Assembly (NCBI GenBank): GCA_947493265.1
Contig: CANLQL010000003.1
Coordinates: 62,001-126,000, forward strand
From: an uncultured Litoreibacter sp.
GTDB lineage: Bacteria > Pseudomonadota > Alphaproteobacteria > Rhodobacterales > Rhodobacteraceae
Direction of reading: 5' to 3'
Length of the DNA: 64,000 nt
The position numbers and the translations under genes were made by a program. The notes beneath the pieces are model-generated. The model did not search any database. It was not told the origin of the DNA and saw only the letters and a list, made by a program, of their open reading frames with translations. Positions 34,283-46,640 of the stretch are shown piece by piece; the stretch's first letter is position 1; each line of letters begins with the position of its first letter.

Positions 34283-34969
34283 TCAACCTAGCGCGTAGCC
34301 TGTCCCGCGCACTGTGCGTACCGGGTCTTTTCCACCGACGCTGCACAGGATCTTACGCAAGCGCCCGACATGTACATCAACGGTTCGGGTGTCGACGTAG
34401 ATTTCGCGCCCCCAAACGCGGTCAAGAAGCTGCTCACGGCTCCAGACGCGGCCAGGACGCTCCATGAAGGTGGCTAGCAGGCGAAACTCGGTCGGGCCCA
34501 GCTTTAGAGGGTGTTCGTCGCGATAGACGCGGTGTTCTTCGACATCAAGCAGGATATCTTCATACTCCAACCGTTGACCCACCGATGCCGGGCGCGTCCG
34601 GCGCAATTGCGTGCGGACACGGGCAAGAAGCTCGGCCACGGAATAGGGTTTCACCACATAGTCATCTGCGCCTGTTTCCAACCCGCGCACGCGGTCATTT
34701 TCCTCAGACCGCGCGGACAACATCACCACTGGCACCCGGTGTGTGTCGGGATTGACCTTTAGCTGACGACAGACCTCGATCCCTGAGACATTGGGCAGCA
34801 TCCAATCCAAGACAATCAGGTCTGGAACCTCTTCGCGAACCATCAGCAAAGCTTCATCCCCGCTGGCGGCTGTTTCCACGCGGTAGCCCTCGGCGCGAAT
34901 GTTATAGGCCAAGACTTCGCGTTGTGCAGTGTCGTCTTCTACAATTAATACAAAGGGTTCCGAGACCAT
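34283..34969 (-). CDS. phoB: Phosphate regulon response regulator PhoB
   Basis: 228 residues. Receiver domain with the acidic pocket EDD (11-13), phospho-acceptor Asp55 in LIVLDWMLP and the conserved Lys in VVKPYSVAEL. The C-terminal OmpR-type winged helix ends with WGREIYVDTRTVDVHVGRLR. Activates Pho-box promoters when phosphorylated by PhoR. Last gene of the pstSCAB-phoU-phoB unit, 9 bp after phoU. Confidence 0.95.
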   Translation of the reverse strand: MVSEPFVLIVEDDTAQREVLAYNIRAEGYRVETAASGDEALLMVREEVPDLIVLDWMLPNVSGIEVCRQLKVNPDTHRVPVVMLSARSEENDRVRGLETGADDYVVKPYSVAELLARVRTQLRRTRPASVGQRLEYEDILLDVEEHRVYRDEHPLKLGPTEFRLLATFMERPGRVWSREQLLDRVWGREIYVDTRTVDVHVGRLRKILCSVGGKDPVRTVRGTGYALG

Positions 34970-34978
34970 CTTCCCATC

Positions 34979-35692
34979 CTAGACAGCGTCAATGAAGGAG
35001 GTTTTGTCGTGCTTTTCCCGTTCGTCTTCGGGCATTTCGCCGGTCACCAGATAGATGACCTGTTCGGCAATCGACGTGACGTGATCGCCCATCCGTTCGA
35101 TGTTCTTGGCGATAAAATGAAGGTGCATGCACGCTGTGATGTTGCGCGGATCTTCCATCATATGGGTCAGAAACTCGCGGAATAGCGCGTTATACATCTG
35201 ATCGACATCGCTATCCCGTTCCCGGATATCAAATGCCAGATCGGCGTCGCGCTGGATATAGGCGTCCAACGCATCTTTCAGCATCAGACCCACAGATTTC
35301 GACATCCGGCGCAGCGACCCGCCAGAGCCGTTGACCGGCTGCATTTCCGCCAGAACCGAGGTCCGTTTGGCGAGGTTTTTGGCGTAGTCGCCCACCCGCT
35401 CAAGATTGCCGCTGATCTTGAGGACTGTCAGAACGGTCCGCAGATCACCCGCAGTTGGCGCACGCATTGCAATAACGCGGGCCACATCGGCGGCAACAGC
35501 TTCTTCCAGCTCATCGATCAGCTTGTCGTTCTTGCGAACTTGTTCAGCCAGCTCTGTGTCCCGCATCTCAAGCGCTTTTGCGGCGTCCGAGATCGCGGTC
35601 TCGACAAGGCCGCCCATTTTCATGATCTGTGCCTGAATTCCTTCCAGGTCCCGATCAAACGCGGAGGCGATATGTGCATTTTCAGTCGACAT
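34979..35692 (-). CDS. phoU: Phosphate signalling protein PhoU
   Basis: 237 residues, all-helical. Two PhoU repeats, each with the E/DxxxD metal-binding pattern (DKLIDELEEAVAADVARVIA, shortened KLIDELEEAVAADV; and RERDSDVDQMYNALFREFL). It links the Pst transporter to PhoR and damps PhoB activation at high phosphate. It lies 9 bp after pstB and 9 bp before phoB. Confidence 0.95.
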   Translation of the reverse strand: MSTENAHIASAFDRDLEGIQAQIMKMGGLVETAISDAAKALEMRDTELAEQVRKNDKLIDELEEAVAADVARVIAMRAPTAGDLRTVLTVLKISGNLERVGDYAKNLAKRTSVLAEMQPVNGSGGSLRRMSKSVGLMLKDALDAYIQRDADLAFDIRERDSDVDQMYNALFREFLTHMMEDPRNITACMHLHFIAKNIERMGDHVTSIAEQVIYLVTGEMPEDEREKHDKTSFIDAV

Positions 35693-35701
35693 GTGAGGCT
35701 C

Positions 35702-36496
35702 CTAGCCAATCCGTCCGGTGATGTAGGATTCTGTTCTGCTATCCACCGGGTTGGTGAAAATAGTTGCGGTATCGTCATATTCCACCATCTCGCCGAGGTG
35801 GAAAAACGCGGTCTTCTGGCTGACCCGGGCCGCCTGCTGCATGGAGTGGGTCACGATAATCACGGTGAAATGCGCGCGAAGCTCATCGATCAGTTCCTCG
35901 ACCTGCGCCGTGGCAATCGGATCAAGTGCTGAGCATGGCTCATCCATCAGCAAGACTTCAGGGGCCGTGGCAATCGCGCGCCCGATGCACAGGCGCTGCT
36001 GTTGGCCACCTGACAGGCCGGTTCCGGGTTGATCAAGGCGGTCTTTCACCTCATCCCAAATTGCGGCGCGCCTTAGAGATTTCTCAACAATTTCATCAAG
36101 TTCTGCCTTGTTCTTTGCAAGGCCGTGGATCTTGGGGCCGTAGGCCACGTTGTCATAGATGCTTTTCGGGAACGGGTTTGGTTTTTGAAATACCATTCCG
36201 ACACGGGCGCGCAGCTGAACCGGGTCGACATCGTTGGCGTAAATGTCCTGACCTTCCAGCAAAATGTCGCCCGTGACACGGCAGACATCGATGGTGTCGT
36301 TCATGCGGTTGATACAGCGCAGGAAGGTGGATTTGCCGCAGCCAGACGGTCCGATAAAGGCAGTGACGGCACGGTTTTCAATCTCGACATTGACGGATTT
36401 GATTGCGTGGTTGTCACCATAGAACACATCTACATTCTTGGCAGAGATTTTGATCTCGTTGGACATCGTGCGCTCCGTGGTTCGCATATCATTCAT
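35702..36496 (-). CDS. pstB: Phosphate ABC transporter ATP-binding protein PstB
   Basis: About 264 residues. Walker [11 protein letters not shown]-loop [17 protein letters not shown], signature [14 protein letters not shown], Walker [14 protein letters not shown]. Energises phosphate import. Three in-frame ATGs (36505, 36496, 36487) are possible; 36496 is chosen because AGAAGAG sits 9 bases upstream of it. Follows pstA after 14 bp. Confidence 0.95.
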   Translation of the reverse strand: MNDMRTTERTMSNEIKISAKNVDVFYGDNHAIKSVNVEIENRAVTAFIGPSGCGKSTFLRCINRMNDTIDVCRVTGDILLEGQDIYANDVDPVQLRARVGMVFQKPNPFPKSIYDNVAYGPKIHGLAKNKAELDEIVEKSLRRAAIWDEVKDRLDQPGTGLSGGQQQRLCIGRAIATAPEVLLMDEPCSALDPIATAQVEELIDELRAHFTVIIVTHSMQQAARVSQKTAFFHLGEMVEYDDTATIFTNPVDSRTESYITGRIG

Positions 36497-36510
36497 ATCT
36501 AGCATCTCTT

Positions 36511-38289
36511 CTACCACCGCCGTTCAAATCGTTTGCGCAAAAGCACTGCCAATGCGTTCATTATCACAAGGAAAGCCAAAAGCGTACAGATCGCCGCCGC
36601 CGTGCGCGCTTCAAAAGCGCGCTCCGGGAAGTCCGACCAGCGGAAGACCTGAACCGGCAAGACTGATGCGCTGTCGGTGATCCCGCTTGGGATATCCACG
36701 ATAAAAGCCACCATACCGATCATGATCAGCGGGGCGGTTTCGCCCAAGGCTTGCGCCATACCGATGATTGTTCCGGTCAGAATGCCCGGCATTGCTAAGG
36801 GCAGCACATGGTGGAACACGGCTTGTAGGCGGCTTGCGCCAAGTCCGATGGCCGCGTCACGGATGGACGGGGGCACCGCGCGAATAGCGGCCCGGGAGGC
36901 GATGATGATCGTGGGCAGGGTCATAAGCGCCAACACGATCCCACCCGCAATCGGTGCGGAGCGTGGGACGCCAAAGACGCCCAGAAATACAGACAATCCC
37001 AGCAGACCGAAGACGATGGATGGCACGGCTGCGAGGTTGTTGATGTTCACCTCGATAAAGTCGGTCAGCTTGTTCTTGGGGGCAAATTCCTCAAGATAGA
37101 TCGCTGCGAATACGCCGATTGGGAATGCCAGGAAAAACGTCACAAGCATGGTCCAGAAAGACCCGACCGCAGCCCCCCAGATCCCGGCCAATTCTGGTTC
37201 GCGGGAATCGCCTGAGGTAAAGAAGCGTTTGTTGAAAACGGTTGTGACATTGCCCTGCGCATTCAAAGTCTCGATCCAGGCGATCTGGTTGTCGGAGACT
37301 TTGCGCGATGCTTCTGGAAGGTCGGTGACGAACAATTGCCAATCATCGCTGTTTTCGACGGGCCCTTTCGGGGCGACGATTTCCTCTGCGACAGCCAAAG
37401 CGCTGTCCAGCTCAATAACTTTGAACCATCCGCCCGCCGCTTTGATCAAGACGGAGCGGTTGTCTTCATCTAACTCTTCCGCACCGGTGACGGAGTTTGC
37501 GCGGGCGTCTAATTCTTCGGCCTCTGACAGCAACTTGTCACGCGCGGCAATCCGGCCTTGCAGTTGGGCCTGGGCTTGCTGACGCGCGTCATCGTCGGTG
37601 GCGGCGTCAACCGCGTCTTGGTAAAACGTCACGCCATTGTCCTGCAGCTTGGCCAGCCTGCGCGCGCGGTCTGCGTCCCCGCTTAGACCTTCTTTGACGC
37701 GCGCCAACGCTCGGGAGAAGTCATTGACCGAAGATGTCAGACGCCAGGATTTCTCCCCCTCGGCAGCGGAAAGCTTGCCCTGAATCTCCGTTTCCATCAA
37801 CGCCCCGAAGGAGCCTTTGAGGTATAGATCGGTCACATCGGAGGCCAGGAATTGATAGTCGATGGTTTGCCCCACAAGGCTGGGGTCTTCCGACACTTTC
37901 TGAGCCAGTTCAAATGGCGCCCCGGACGATGTCAGGTCATATAGCTGTCGCTTTTCTTTTCGGCTTTTCGCGTTTGGAAACTGCGCTTTTAGCATGTCTT
38001 TCGTCAGGCCGGAAAAATCCGCACGACGGATGATCTTTGGATCCGCAGTATTGTCGGGATCAATCTCGGACTGCGTGATTTCAATCGGCAATGTCAGGTA
38101 GGTCTCTGTCAGAGCGCCAGCGGCTTTCCCGACGACAGATGACAGCAATGCCACCAGCGCAGCACCGGCAAGAAAAATCGCAAGGATGCCGTATAGCTTC
38201 AGGCGCATTTCTGCCATGCGGCGTTTGCGAATGCGTCCTGACGCCGCCGTGCCCGAATGCATGTCCGTCAATGCTGTCATATCAACCAT
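36511..38289 (-). CDS. pstA: Phosphate ABC transporter permease PstA with long N-terminal domain
   Basis: 592 residues, about twice the size of E. coli PstA (296). The last ~280 residues are the normal binding-protein-dependent permease with six helices and the EAA-like loop [21 protein letters not shown]. The N-terminal ~300 residues are one membrane helix followed by a soluble, largely helical domain (DUF3333 type) that should lie in the periplasm. This extended form is typical of Rhodobacterales and related groups. AGGGGC precedes the ATG. It begins 11 bp after pstC. Confidence 0.93.
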   Translation of the reverse strand: MVDMTALTDMHSGTAASGRIRKRRMAEMRLKLYGILAIFLAGAALVALLSSVVGKAAGALTETYLTLPIEITQSEIDPDNTADPKIIRRADFSGLTKDMLKAQFPNAKSRKEKRQLYDLTSSGAPFELAQKVSEDPSLVGQTIDYQFLASDVTDLYLKGSFGALMETEIQGKLSAAEGEKSWRLTSSVNDFSRALARVKEGLSGDADRARRLAKLQDNGVTFYQDAVDAATDDDARQQAQAQLQGRIAARDKLLSEAEELDARANSVTGAEELDEDNRSVLIKAAGGWFKVIELDSALAVAEEIVAPKGPVENSDDWQLFVTDLPEASRKVSDNQIAWIETLNAQGNVTTVFNKRFFTSGDSREPELAGIWGAAVGSFWTMLVTFFLAFPIGVFAAIYLEEFAPKNKLTDFIEVNINNLAAVPSIVFGLLGLSVFLGVFGVPRSAPIAGGIVLALMTLPTIIIASRAAIRAVPPSIRDAAIGLGASRLQAVFHHVLPLAMPGILTGTIIGMAQALGETAPLIMIGMVAFIVDIPSGITDSASVLPVQVFRWSDFPERAFEARTAAAICTLLAFLVIMNALAVLLRKRFERRW

Positions 38290-38300
38290 AGACCCAGCCC

Positions 38301-39677
38301 CTAATCATACAATTCGCGGTATTTGCGCACGATGCGTTGCGCCACGACATTCATCAAAAGCGTGACACAGAACAATGTGAAGCCCAGCGTGAAGGCAGGT
38401 CCCGCGGCGGTGGAGGCTTCTGTGTCCCCGGTGATCAACATCACGATCTGAACGGTGACGGTCGTGACCGCTTCAAGCGGGTTGGCGGTCAGGTTCGCCC
38501 CCTGCCCCGCAGCCATCACAACGATCATCGTCTCCCCAACAGCGCGGGAAATTCCCAAAAGAATGGCCGACACGATGCCCGGCAATGCGGCCGGCAGGAT
38601 CACCTGGCGGATCGTTTCGGCCTTTGTGGCCCCCAAACCGTAAGAGCCGTCACGCAACGATTGCGGCACAGCGTTGATCACATCGTCAGACAGCGACGAG
38701 ATGAAAGGAATGATCATGATCCCCATTACGATCCCGGCAGCCAATGCGGATTCTGATGCAATGCTCAGGCCAATCGCCTCGCCCGAGTTTCGCAGGAAAG
38801 GTGCCAGAGTGATGGCAGCGAAGAAGCCGTACACAACGGTCGGAATACCCGCGAGAATTTCCAGCATTGGTTTTGCCCAAGCCCGGACTTTGGGGGAAGC
38901 AAAATCGCTCAGATAAATTGCAGCGAACAATCCAATGGGCGCGGCAACCAGCATCGCAATCACGGTGATTAGCAGCGTGCCTGCAAATAGCGGGATCGCG
39001 CCAACCTTGTCGGGATCAAGTTTGCCTTCCTGCACACCGGAAAGCGGGCTCCAGGTGGTGCCGAACAGGAACTTATCAATGCGCCAGTTGATGTTGCTGA
39101 AGAAGTTGATCGTTTCGAAGATCAGCGACATGACGATGCCGACCGTCGTCAGGACGGCGATGACGGCCATGGCCAACAAAAGCCGCTCTACAAGCGTTTC
39201 AGACCGGTTTCTTGCCCGCCACCCCGGCGACACGGACTTCAATGCCCAGAGACCCATCAGCGCGCTTGCCGCGAAGGTGAGCGCCAAGGTGCCCAAGAAA
39301 TGCAAGCCAGATTGGGAAGAATATGTCGTGGCGATCTCTTCGCGCAGCGGATCAACGCGGGAGGCTACACCACCATCGGCGAGCGCATGGGCATCGGAAA
39401 GCACCAGTTCGCGTTCGATCGGGGACAGGTCAGGCGCGGCAGCAGCGATGTCGGACATCAGGCCACGTTCGATCATCTGGCCCCAAATCGTGCCTGCGAC
39501 TAGCAGAACGATCAGTCCGCTGAGAAGCGAAACGAGGAGCGCGTAAAATCCGTGGTAGTTTGGACGGGAATGGAGAAGCTTTGTCTCACCACTCACAACA
39601 GAAACGGCACGTTGGCGTGCCGCGAAATAGAATGCAACGGACAGAACCGCCAGAATTGTTAGCCCGATCGCAAGCAT
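38301..39677 (-). CDS. pstC: Phosphate ABC transporter permease PstC
   Basis: 458 residues, longer than E. coli PstC. An N-terminal ~150-residue part has two membrane helices and a polar loop, followed by the six-helix permease core with the EAA-type loop DGSYGLGATKAETIRQVILP and the PVFLFGTTWSP-like segment seen here as FLFGTTWSPLSG. Forms the membrane channel with PstA. Follows pstS after 72 bp containing a hairpin. Confidence 0.94.
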   Translation of the reverse strand: MLAIGLTILAVLSVAFYFAARQRAVSVVSGETKLLHSRPNYHGFYALLVSLLSGLIVLLVAGTIWGQMIERGLMSDIAAAAPDLSPIERELVLSDAHALADGGVASRVDPLREEIATTYSSQSGLHFLGTLALTFAASALMGLWALKSVSPGWRARNRSETLVERLLLAMAVIAVLTTVGIVMSLIFETINFFSNINWRIDKFLFGTTWSPLSGVQEGKLDPDKVGAIPLFAGTLLITVIAMLVAAPIGLFAAIYLSDFASPKVRAWAKPMLEILAGIPTVVYGFFAAITLAPFLRNSGEAIGLSIASESALAAGIVMGIMIIPFISSLSDDVINAVPQSLRDGSYGLGATKAETIRQVILPAALPGIVSAILLGISRAVGETMIVVMAAGQGANLTANPLEAVTTVTVQIVMLITGDTEASTAAGPAFTLGFTLFCVTLLMNVVAQRIVRKYRELYD

Positions 39678-39705
39678 GGTCCCTCGCAGCGGTTGGTTGC
39701 ATCAA

Positions 39706-39734
39706 GCTGCGGGCACGACCGGCGCGCCCGCAGC
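39706..39734 (-). terminator. Intercistronic hairpin between pstS and pstC
   Basis: GCTGCGGGC (39706-39714) and GCCCGCAGC (39726-39734) form a perfect 9-bp stem with an 11-base loop, with no T run after it on the transcribed strand. Such hairpins after a binding-protein gene usually protect its 3' end and lower read-through, giving more PstS than PstCAB. Confidence 0.6.
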
Positions 39735-39749
39735 AATTGTTATCGTTCT

Positions 39750-40733
39750 TTATTCGAAGTCAGACGCGGTCAGCGGCTTCAGCGAAGACACGTTTCCGGA
39801 GATGGTTTCGAACATATCCTCTGGCAGTGGGATCAGGCCTTTGTCGACCAGATATCCTTCTTCGCCAGCGGCGGCAGGTGACATGAACTCAGCTGCGAAT
39901 TCTGCGACACCAGGAACAACACCGACATGGGCGTTCTTGATGTAGAAGAACAAGGAGCGTGATACCGGGTAGTCGCCGTCTGCGATGGCTTCAAACTCAG
40001 GCTCTACGCCGTCAACGGTTGCACCCTGAAGCACGTCAGAGTTCTGGTCGAGGAAGGAGAACCCAAAGACGCCAAGGGCGTTCGGGTTTGCTTCCAGCTT
40101 CGACACGATCAGGTTGTCGTTTTCACCGGCTTCGATGAAAGCGCCGTCTTCGCGGATGGAGATGCCTTCGCATTCGATGCCAGCCCCTTCGCACCCTTCG
40201 TGCATGACCAGCTCTTCGAACGCATCACGCGTGCCGGAGGATGGGGGTGGGCCAAGCACTTCGATCTTGATCGCAGGCAGGGACGGATCAACTTCGTTCC
40301 ACATCATCGGCTTGGGACCCTGCGCGGCCAGCGCGGTTACGATCTGTTCGCGGGTCAGGGCGAATTCAGGACCGCCTTTGGCGTTTGCCATGACGATACC
40401 GTCATAGCCGATGATGGCTTCGGTAACTTCTGTAACGCCGTTGTCGGAGCACAGTTTGAATTCTTTCGCCTTCATGCGGCGGGATGCGTTCGTGATATCA
40501 GGGTGGTCTGTGCCAACGCCTGCACAAAACAGCTTCAAGCCACCGCCTGAACCCGTGGATTCAACGACAGGTGTCTGGAAATCTGTGGAGCGTCCAAACT
40601 GCTCAGCCACGGCTGTGGAGAATGGGAACACTGTGGAGGACCCGACAACGCGGATTTGGTCACGTGCGGAGGCTGCGGTTGCGGCGGTCGCTGCGATCAA
40701 CGCAGTCGTCGCGGCGAGTTTGAAAATCGACAT
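39750..40733 (-). CDS. pstS: Periplasmic phosphate-binding protein PstS
   Basis: 327 residues with a Sec signal peptide (~residues 1-23, cleaved near ASA-RD). The phosphate-binding loop IRVVGSSTVFPFSTAVAEQF (shortened VVGSSTVFPFSTA) and the SSGTRDAFEE segment match PstS. It binds inorganic phosphate and delivers it to PstCA. First gene of the operon, with a Pho box upstream. Confidence 0.95.
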   Translation of the reverse strand: MSIFKLAATTALIAATAATAASARDQIRVVGSSTVFPFSTAVAEQFGRSTDFQTPVVESTGSGGGLKLFCAGVGTDHPDITNASRRMKAKEFKLCSDNGVTEVTEAIIGYDGIVMANAKGGPEFALTREQIVTALAAQGPKPMMWNEVDPSLPAIKIEVLGPPPSSGTRDAFEELVMHEGCEGAGIECEGISIREDGAFIEAGENDNLIVSKLEANPNALGVFGFSFLDQNSDVLQGATVDGVEPEFEAIADGDYPVSRSLFFYIKNAHVGVVPGVAEFAAEFMSPAAAGEEGYLVDKGLIPLPEDMFETISGNVSSLKPLTASDFE

Positions 40734-40829
40734 TGGATGTCTCCTGTCTAACCGTTTCTAGACACCCCCCAGTGGAGCGTCTTGCAACGGAGAGCTACTC
40801 CGCTCTCAAGCACCTTTTGTGAAGGTTCG

Positions 40830-40847
40830 GTAACAGTTTTATGACAA
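40830..40847 (-). promoter_or_regulatory. Pho box upstream of pstS
   Basis: On the minus strand the 18 bases TTGTCATAAAACTGTTAC form two direct 7-base half-sites (TTGTCAT and CTGTTAC) with a 4-base A/T spacer. They are close to the PhoB consensus CTGTCAT-N4-CTGTCAT. The site is about 97-114 bases upstream of the pstS start and after the phoR stop, where a PhoB-activated promoter is expected. Confidence 0.85.
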
Positions 40848-40873
40848 TGCACAAATTGGTGGCATGGTTGGAA

Positions 40874-41908
40874 TTACTCGGACGGGATGATCACAGAGAA
40901 AACGCTTCCAACCCCTTGTTCAGAATTGATTTTCAACCGTCCACGGTGGCGGTTAATAATGTGTTTTACAATCGCCAAGCCAAGCCCGGTTCCTCCCATT
41001 TCACGACTTCTGTGGTCGTCAATTCGGTAGAATCTTTCGGTCAGGCGGGGCAAGTGTAACGGATCGATTCCAGGCCCTTCATCGCGCACATCCACACGAA
41101 TCGCAGGCTTGCGCAGCATGCGGTCATGTTGCTCGTGCTGGATGCTGACATGGATCGTTCTGTCGGCCCCGCCATATTTGATCGCATTTTCAATGAGGTT
41201 GAGGAAAAGCTGGATCAATTGGTCCCGATCCCCAAGCACAATCGCCGGGTCTTTCGTGCCGGCAAGCTCCACCTTCAGGTTTGCAGCTTTCAACTTGCCT
41301 TCCAGTGTGGCCACAACCGAGCGGACGATGGCGGCCAAATCGGCTTCGACCCTTGGTCTGACACGCTCGTCAGCTTCGACCCGGCTCAGTGATAGCAGGT
41401 CGCTGACCATCCGCCCCATACGTTGCGCTTCCATCTCCATAATGTCCAGGAACCGGGCACGGGCCTCAGGGTCATCGCGGGCACTGGTTTTCAAGGTTTC
41501 GATGAAACCGGTCAGTCCAGTCAAAGGTGTGCGCAGCTCGTGGCTGATATTGGCGATGAAATCGCGCCGGATCAGGTCGGATTCCTCGTGCTGCGATCTG
41601 TCTTCAAAGCTGAGCACAACACCTCCACCATTTTGGACCGGATGCGCGCGCACATTATAGGTGACCTCACCAGATACACCGCTATGGACAAACCGTGCGT
41701 TGGCGGGCTGGTTTTGTTGCAGCGCCAGATCAATCGCTGACAGCACGTCGGCCTGGCGCAGCAATGTCAATGCGTTCAAGCCTGTGGGGTCATGGCCCAG
41801 CAATTCTGTTACCGGGGGATTTGCGACCTGTATCTGGTAACTCTCGTCAATCAGCAGGATCGGAATGGGGACGCCAGCGAGGACAGCGTGTGTCAGCGTA
41901 TCTGCCAT
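40874..41908 (-). CDS. phoR: Phosphate regulon sensor histidine kinase PhoR
   Basis: 344 residues. An N-terminal PAS-like domain (about 5-115) is followed by the HisKA dimerisation domain with the phospho-acceptor His in NISHELRTPLTG and a HATPase_c domain with N box LIENAIKYGG, G1 DVRDEGPGID and G2 GGTGLGLAIVKH. There is no convincing transmembrane helix, unlike E. coli PhoR. It phosphorylates PhoB. It lies upstream of the Pho box, so it is transcribed separately from pstS-phoB, possibly from the upstream lyase operon (33-bp gap). Confidence 0.9.
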   Translation of the reverse strand: MADTLTHAVLAGVPIPILLIDESYQIQVANPPVTELLGHDPTGLNALTLLRQADVLSAIDLALQQNQPANARFVHSGVSGEVTYNVRAHPVQNGGGVVLSFEDRSQHEESDLIRRDFIANISHELRTPLTGLTGFIETLKTSARDDPEARARFLDIMEMEAQRMGRMVSDLLSLSRVEADERVRPRVEADLAAIVRSVVATLEGKLKAANLKVELAGTKDPAIVLGDRDQLIQLFLNLIENAIKYGGADRTIHVSIQHEQHDRMLRKPAIRVDVRDEGPGIDPLHLPRLTERFYRIDDHRSREMGGTGLGLAIVKHIINRHRGRLKINSEQGVGSVFSVIIPSE

Positions 41909-41941
41909 GTCATGTCCTCCCCTGCTGACCTGATCGAATTT

Positions 41942-43126
41942 CTAGCCTGAAACTGCGGCGAAACCCTTTGTGAAGTCGGATTTCAGCAGCTCGATATCTT
42001 CGACACCGACGGACACGCGGAAAAACCCTTCCGTGATGCCCAACGCTGCCCGGCCTTCTGGCGTCAATCCTCTGTGAGAGGAAGATGCGGCATGGCTAAG
42101 CGTTGTGCCGATATCGCCCAGCGTTGGTGCGAAGGCCATATTGGGCATCGCGCGGGTCAGGGCATTTGCTTCGGCCCGGCCACCCATCAGAACGAAACTG
42201 ACCATATTGCCGAACCGCGGTCCAAGAAGCGCCCCTGCCCGGTTGTGGTCTGGATGATCGGACCGGCCGGGATAAAGCACCTGCGCCATGCCCGTCAGAC
42301 CAGCGAGGTGGTCTGCAAGTTTTGCGGCATTTTCTTCCGCACGGTCATAGCGCAAGTGGAAGCTCATCAAGCCGCGTTCTGCCATCCAGCAATCATAAGG
42401 GCTGGGTGTCAGACCCATCGTTACGATCGTATTTTCAATGGCTTGTTGGTGTTCGGCAGATTTTGCACAGACATAGCCAAGCATCGCATCGGAATGCCCG
42501 GACAGTAGTTTTGTTACAGAATGAATGACCACATCGGCCCCGTGCTCAAACGGTAGGTAAGCGCGCGGTGTTGTAAATGTATTGTCCACAACAAGGATCA
42601 GGTTATGGCGCTGTGCGATCTCGGCAATCGCAGTCATATCTGCCACCCGAAGGGTTGGGTTTGACACGACTTCTACCAGGATCAACTTAGTTTCAGGGCG
42701 GATCGCAGCCTCTATCGCTGTGGCGTCTGTCGGGTCGGCCAATGTTGCCGTGATCCCCAAGCGCGGCAGGTCTTGGTTCAGCATGCGCAGGCAGCGGCCG
42801 TAAAGCTGGTCGCCGCCGACAATGTGGTCACCTGCACTCAGCAAGCCTAGCATTGTGGCCGTCACAGCCGCCATGCCCGAGGCTGTCATCATTCCGCCTT
42901 GACCGCCTTCCAGCGCGTCGATTTTGCTGGCCAGTACGCTCGCGTTTGGGTGGCCTTCACGGGAATATGTGAAACCATCCGCCCTGCCCTCATACTGGTC
43001 ATCCAACCGATCAGGATCAGGCGAGGAATAGACGACGGATGGCTGCAATGGCGTGACCACAGCGCGGCTGACACTCTCAGGCCATGCCGTGCGCCGAACA
43101 AGGTTCACAGGCGGTTTGTCGGACAT
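41942..43126 (-). CDS. Trans-sulfuration PLP-dependent lyase (Cys/Met metabolism family)
   Basis: 394 residues, normal for the cystathionine gamma-synthase / beta-/gamma-lyase family. The PLP-binding lysine is in HSVTKLLSGHSDAMLG, and the cofactor-phosphate loop is ASGMAAVTATML. Other family marks are EVVSNPTLRVADM, VVDNTFTTPRAYLPFEHGAD (shortened VVDNTFTTP) and the late LGDIGTTLSHAAS. It acts on cystathionine, methionine, cysteine or a related substrate; I cannot assign which. It begins 5 bp after proA, so it is the last gene of the obg-proB-proA unit, which is unusual company. Confidence 0.88.
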   Translation of the reverse strand: MSDKPPVNLVRRTAWPESVSRAVVTPLQPSVVYSSPDPDRLDDQYEGRADGFTYSREGHPNASVLASKIDALEGGQGGMMTASGMAAVTATMLGLLSAGDHIVGGDQLYGRCLRMLNQDLPRLGITATLADPTDATAIEAAIRPETKLILVEVVSNPTLRVADMTAIAEIAQRHNLILVVDNTFTTPRAYLPFEHGADVVIHSVTKLLSGHSDAMLGYVCAKSAEHQQAIENTIVTMGLTPSPYDCWMAERGLMSFHLRYDRAEENAAKLADHLAGLTGMAQVLYPGRSDHPDHNRAGALLGPRFGNMVSFVLMGGRAEANALTRAMPNMAFAPTLGDIGTTLSHAASSSHRGLTPEGRAALGITEGFFRVSVGVEDIELLKSDFTKGFAAVSG

Positions 43127-43131
43127 CGTTC

Positions 43132-44397
43132 TTACCCTCTGACTGTTCCGTTTCCGGAAACAATATATTTGAAACTGGTCAACTGTTCGGCCCCAACCGG
43201 GCCGCGCGCATGCATTTTGCCGGTGGCGATGCCAATTTCTGCGCCCATGCCAAATTCACCACCATCTGCAAACTGCGTGGAGGCGTTGTGCATCAGAATG
43301 GCGGAGTCCAATTCGCGCATGAAATGATATGCGGCCTGCTGGTCTTCGGTGATGATCGCGTCTGTATGGTTGGAGCCATATTGCCGGATATGAGCAATCG
43401 CTTCATCCACCCCATCGACCAGCTTTGTCGCGCAAATCATATCCAGGAATTCATTGCCGAAATCTTCTGGCTTCGCCGCGACTGTTCCGTCGATTTTCGC
43501 CAACTCGCCATCGGCACGAACTTCCACGCCCGCATTTACCAACGCGTCAATCAGCAAAGACCCGTGCAGGGTAAAAAACCGCCAATCGATCAGCAGGCAT
43601 TCCATTGCGCCGCAAATTCCTGTGCGGCGGGTCTTGGCGTTCAGAACAATCTCAACAGCCATCGCGGGATCGGCGGTTGCGCCGACATAGGTGTGGCAAA
43701 TACCTTCGAGATGAGCAAAGACCGGCACACGCGCTTCGCGCTGGACCAGCCCCACCAAGCCTTTCCCGCCGCGGGGTACAATCACATCGATTGTGTCAGT
43801 CATCTTCAACATCTCGGACACGGCTTCGCGTGCACGGGTGGGCACAAGTTGAATTGCATCCGCAGGCAGGTTTGCGGATTTCAGTCCCTCAACCAGACAA
43901 GCGTGAATCGCGCCGGAGGAATGGAAGCTTTCGGACCCGCCCCGCAGGATCACCGCATTGCCTGATTGCAGGCACAACGCGCCAGCATCCGCGGTGACAT
44001 TGGGACGGCTTTCGTAGATCACGCCGATCACACCCAGTGGGGTGCGAACGCGTTTGATGTGCAGCCCGCTGGCCATATCCCATTCAGTGATGACATCGCC
44101 GACAGGATCTGTCTGGGCTGCGACGCTGCGCAACCCGTCCGCCATGGCGCGAATGCGGTCTTCATCCAGCATCAAGCGGTCCATCATCGCCGCGCTCAGC
44201 CCTTTTTCTTCCCCGTAGACCAAGTCCTCGGCATTGGCGGCCAGGATGTCATCCCGGCACGCCCAAAGCGCTTCAGCCGCGCCGATAAGGGCGGCGTGTT
44301 TGCGTTCGGAACTTGCCGTGGCCAGCACCTGGCTTGCGGCTTTCGCACGGATCCCAAGCTCGGCCATTACGGCGGGGATATTTTCGAGGTCTTTCAT
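43132..44397 (-). CDS. proA: Gamma-glutamyl phosphate reductase (glutamate-5-semialdehyde dehydrogenase)
   Basis: 421 residues. Second step of proline synthesis: NADPH-dependent reduction of glutamyl 5-phosphate. Motifs: [46 protein letters not shown] and the catalytic Cys in [15 protein letters not shown]. Placed 51 bp after proB, the usual order. Confidence 0.95.
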   Translation of the reverse strand: MKDLENIPAVMAELGIRAKAASQVLATASSERKHAALIGAAEALWACRDDILAANAEDLVYGEEKGLSAAMMDRLMLDEDRIRAMADGLRSVAAQTDPVGDVITEWDMASGLHIKRVRTPLGVIGVIYESRPNVTADAGALCLQSGNAVILRGGSESFHSSGAIHACLVEGLKSANLPADAIQLVPTRAREAVSEMLKMTDTIDVIVPRGGKGLVGLVQREARVPVFAHLEGICHTYVGATADPAMAVEIVLNAKTRRTGICGAMECLLIDWRFFTLHGSLLIDALVNAGVEVRADGELAKIDGTVAAKPEDFGNEFLDMICATKLVDGVDEAIAHIRQYGSNHTDAIITEDQQAAYHFMRELDSAILMHNASTQFADGGEFGMGAEIGIATGKMHARGPVGAEQLTSFKYIVSGNGTVRG

Positions 44398-44448
44398 ATC
44401 ATCGCATCCTTTTGATACGGGTCTTTGCTTACCATAGTCGCGGCTTTG

Positions 44449-46640
<2,192 letters not shown>

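Noticed and set aside
41942-43126. SAM riboswitch before the sulfur-amino-acid lyase
   Set aside because: Only 5 bp separate it from proA, leaving no leader in which such an RNA could form.
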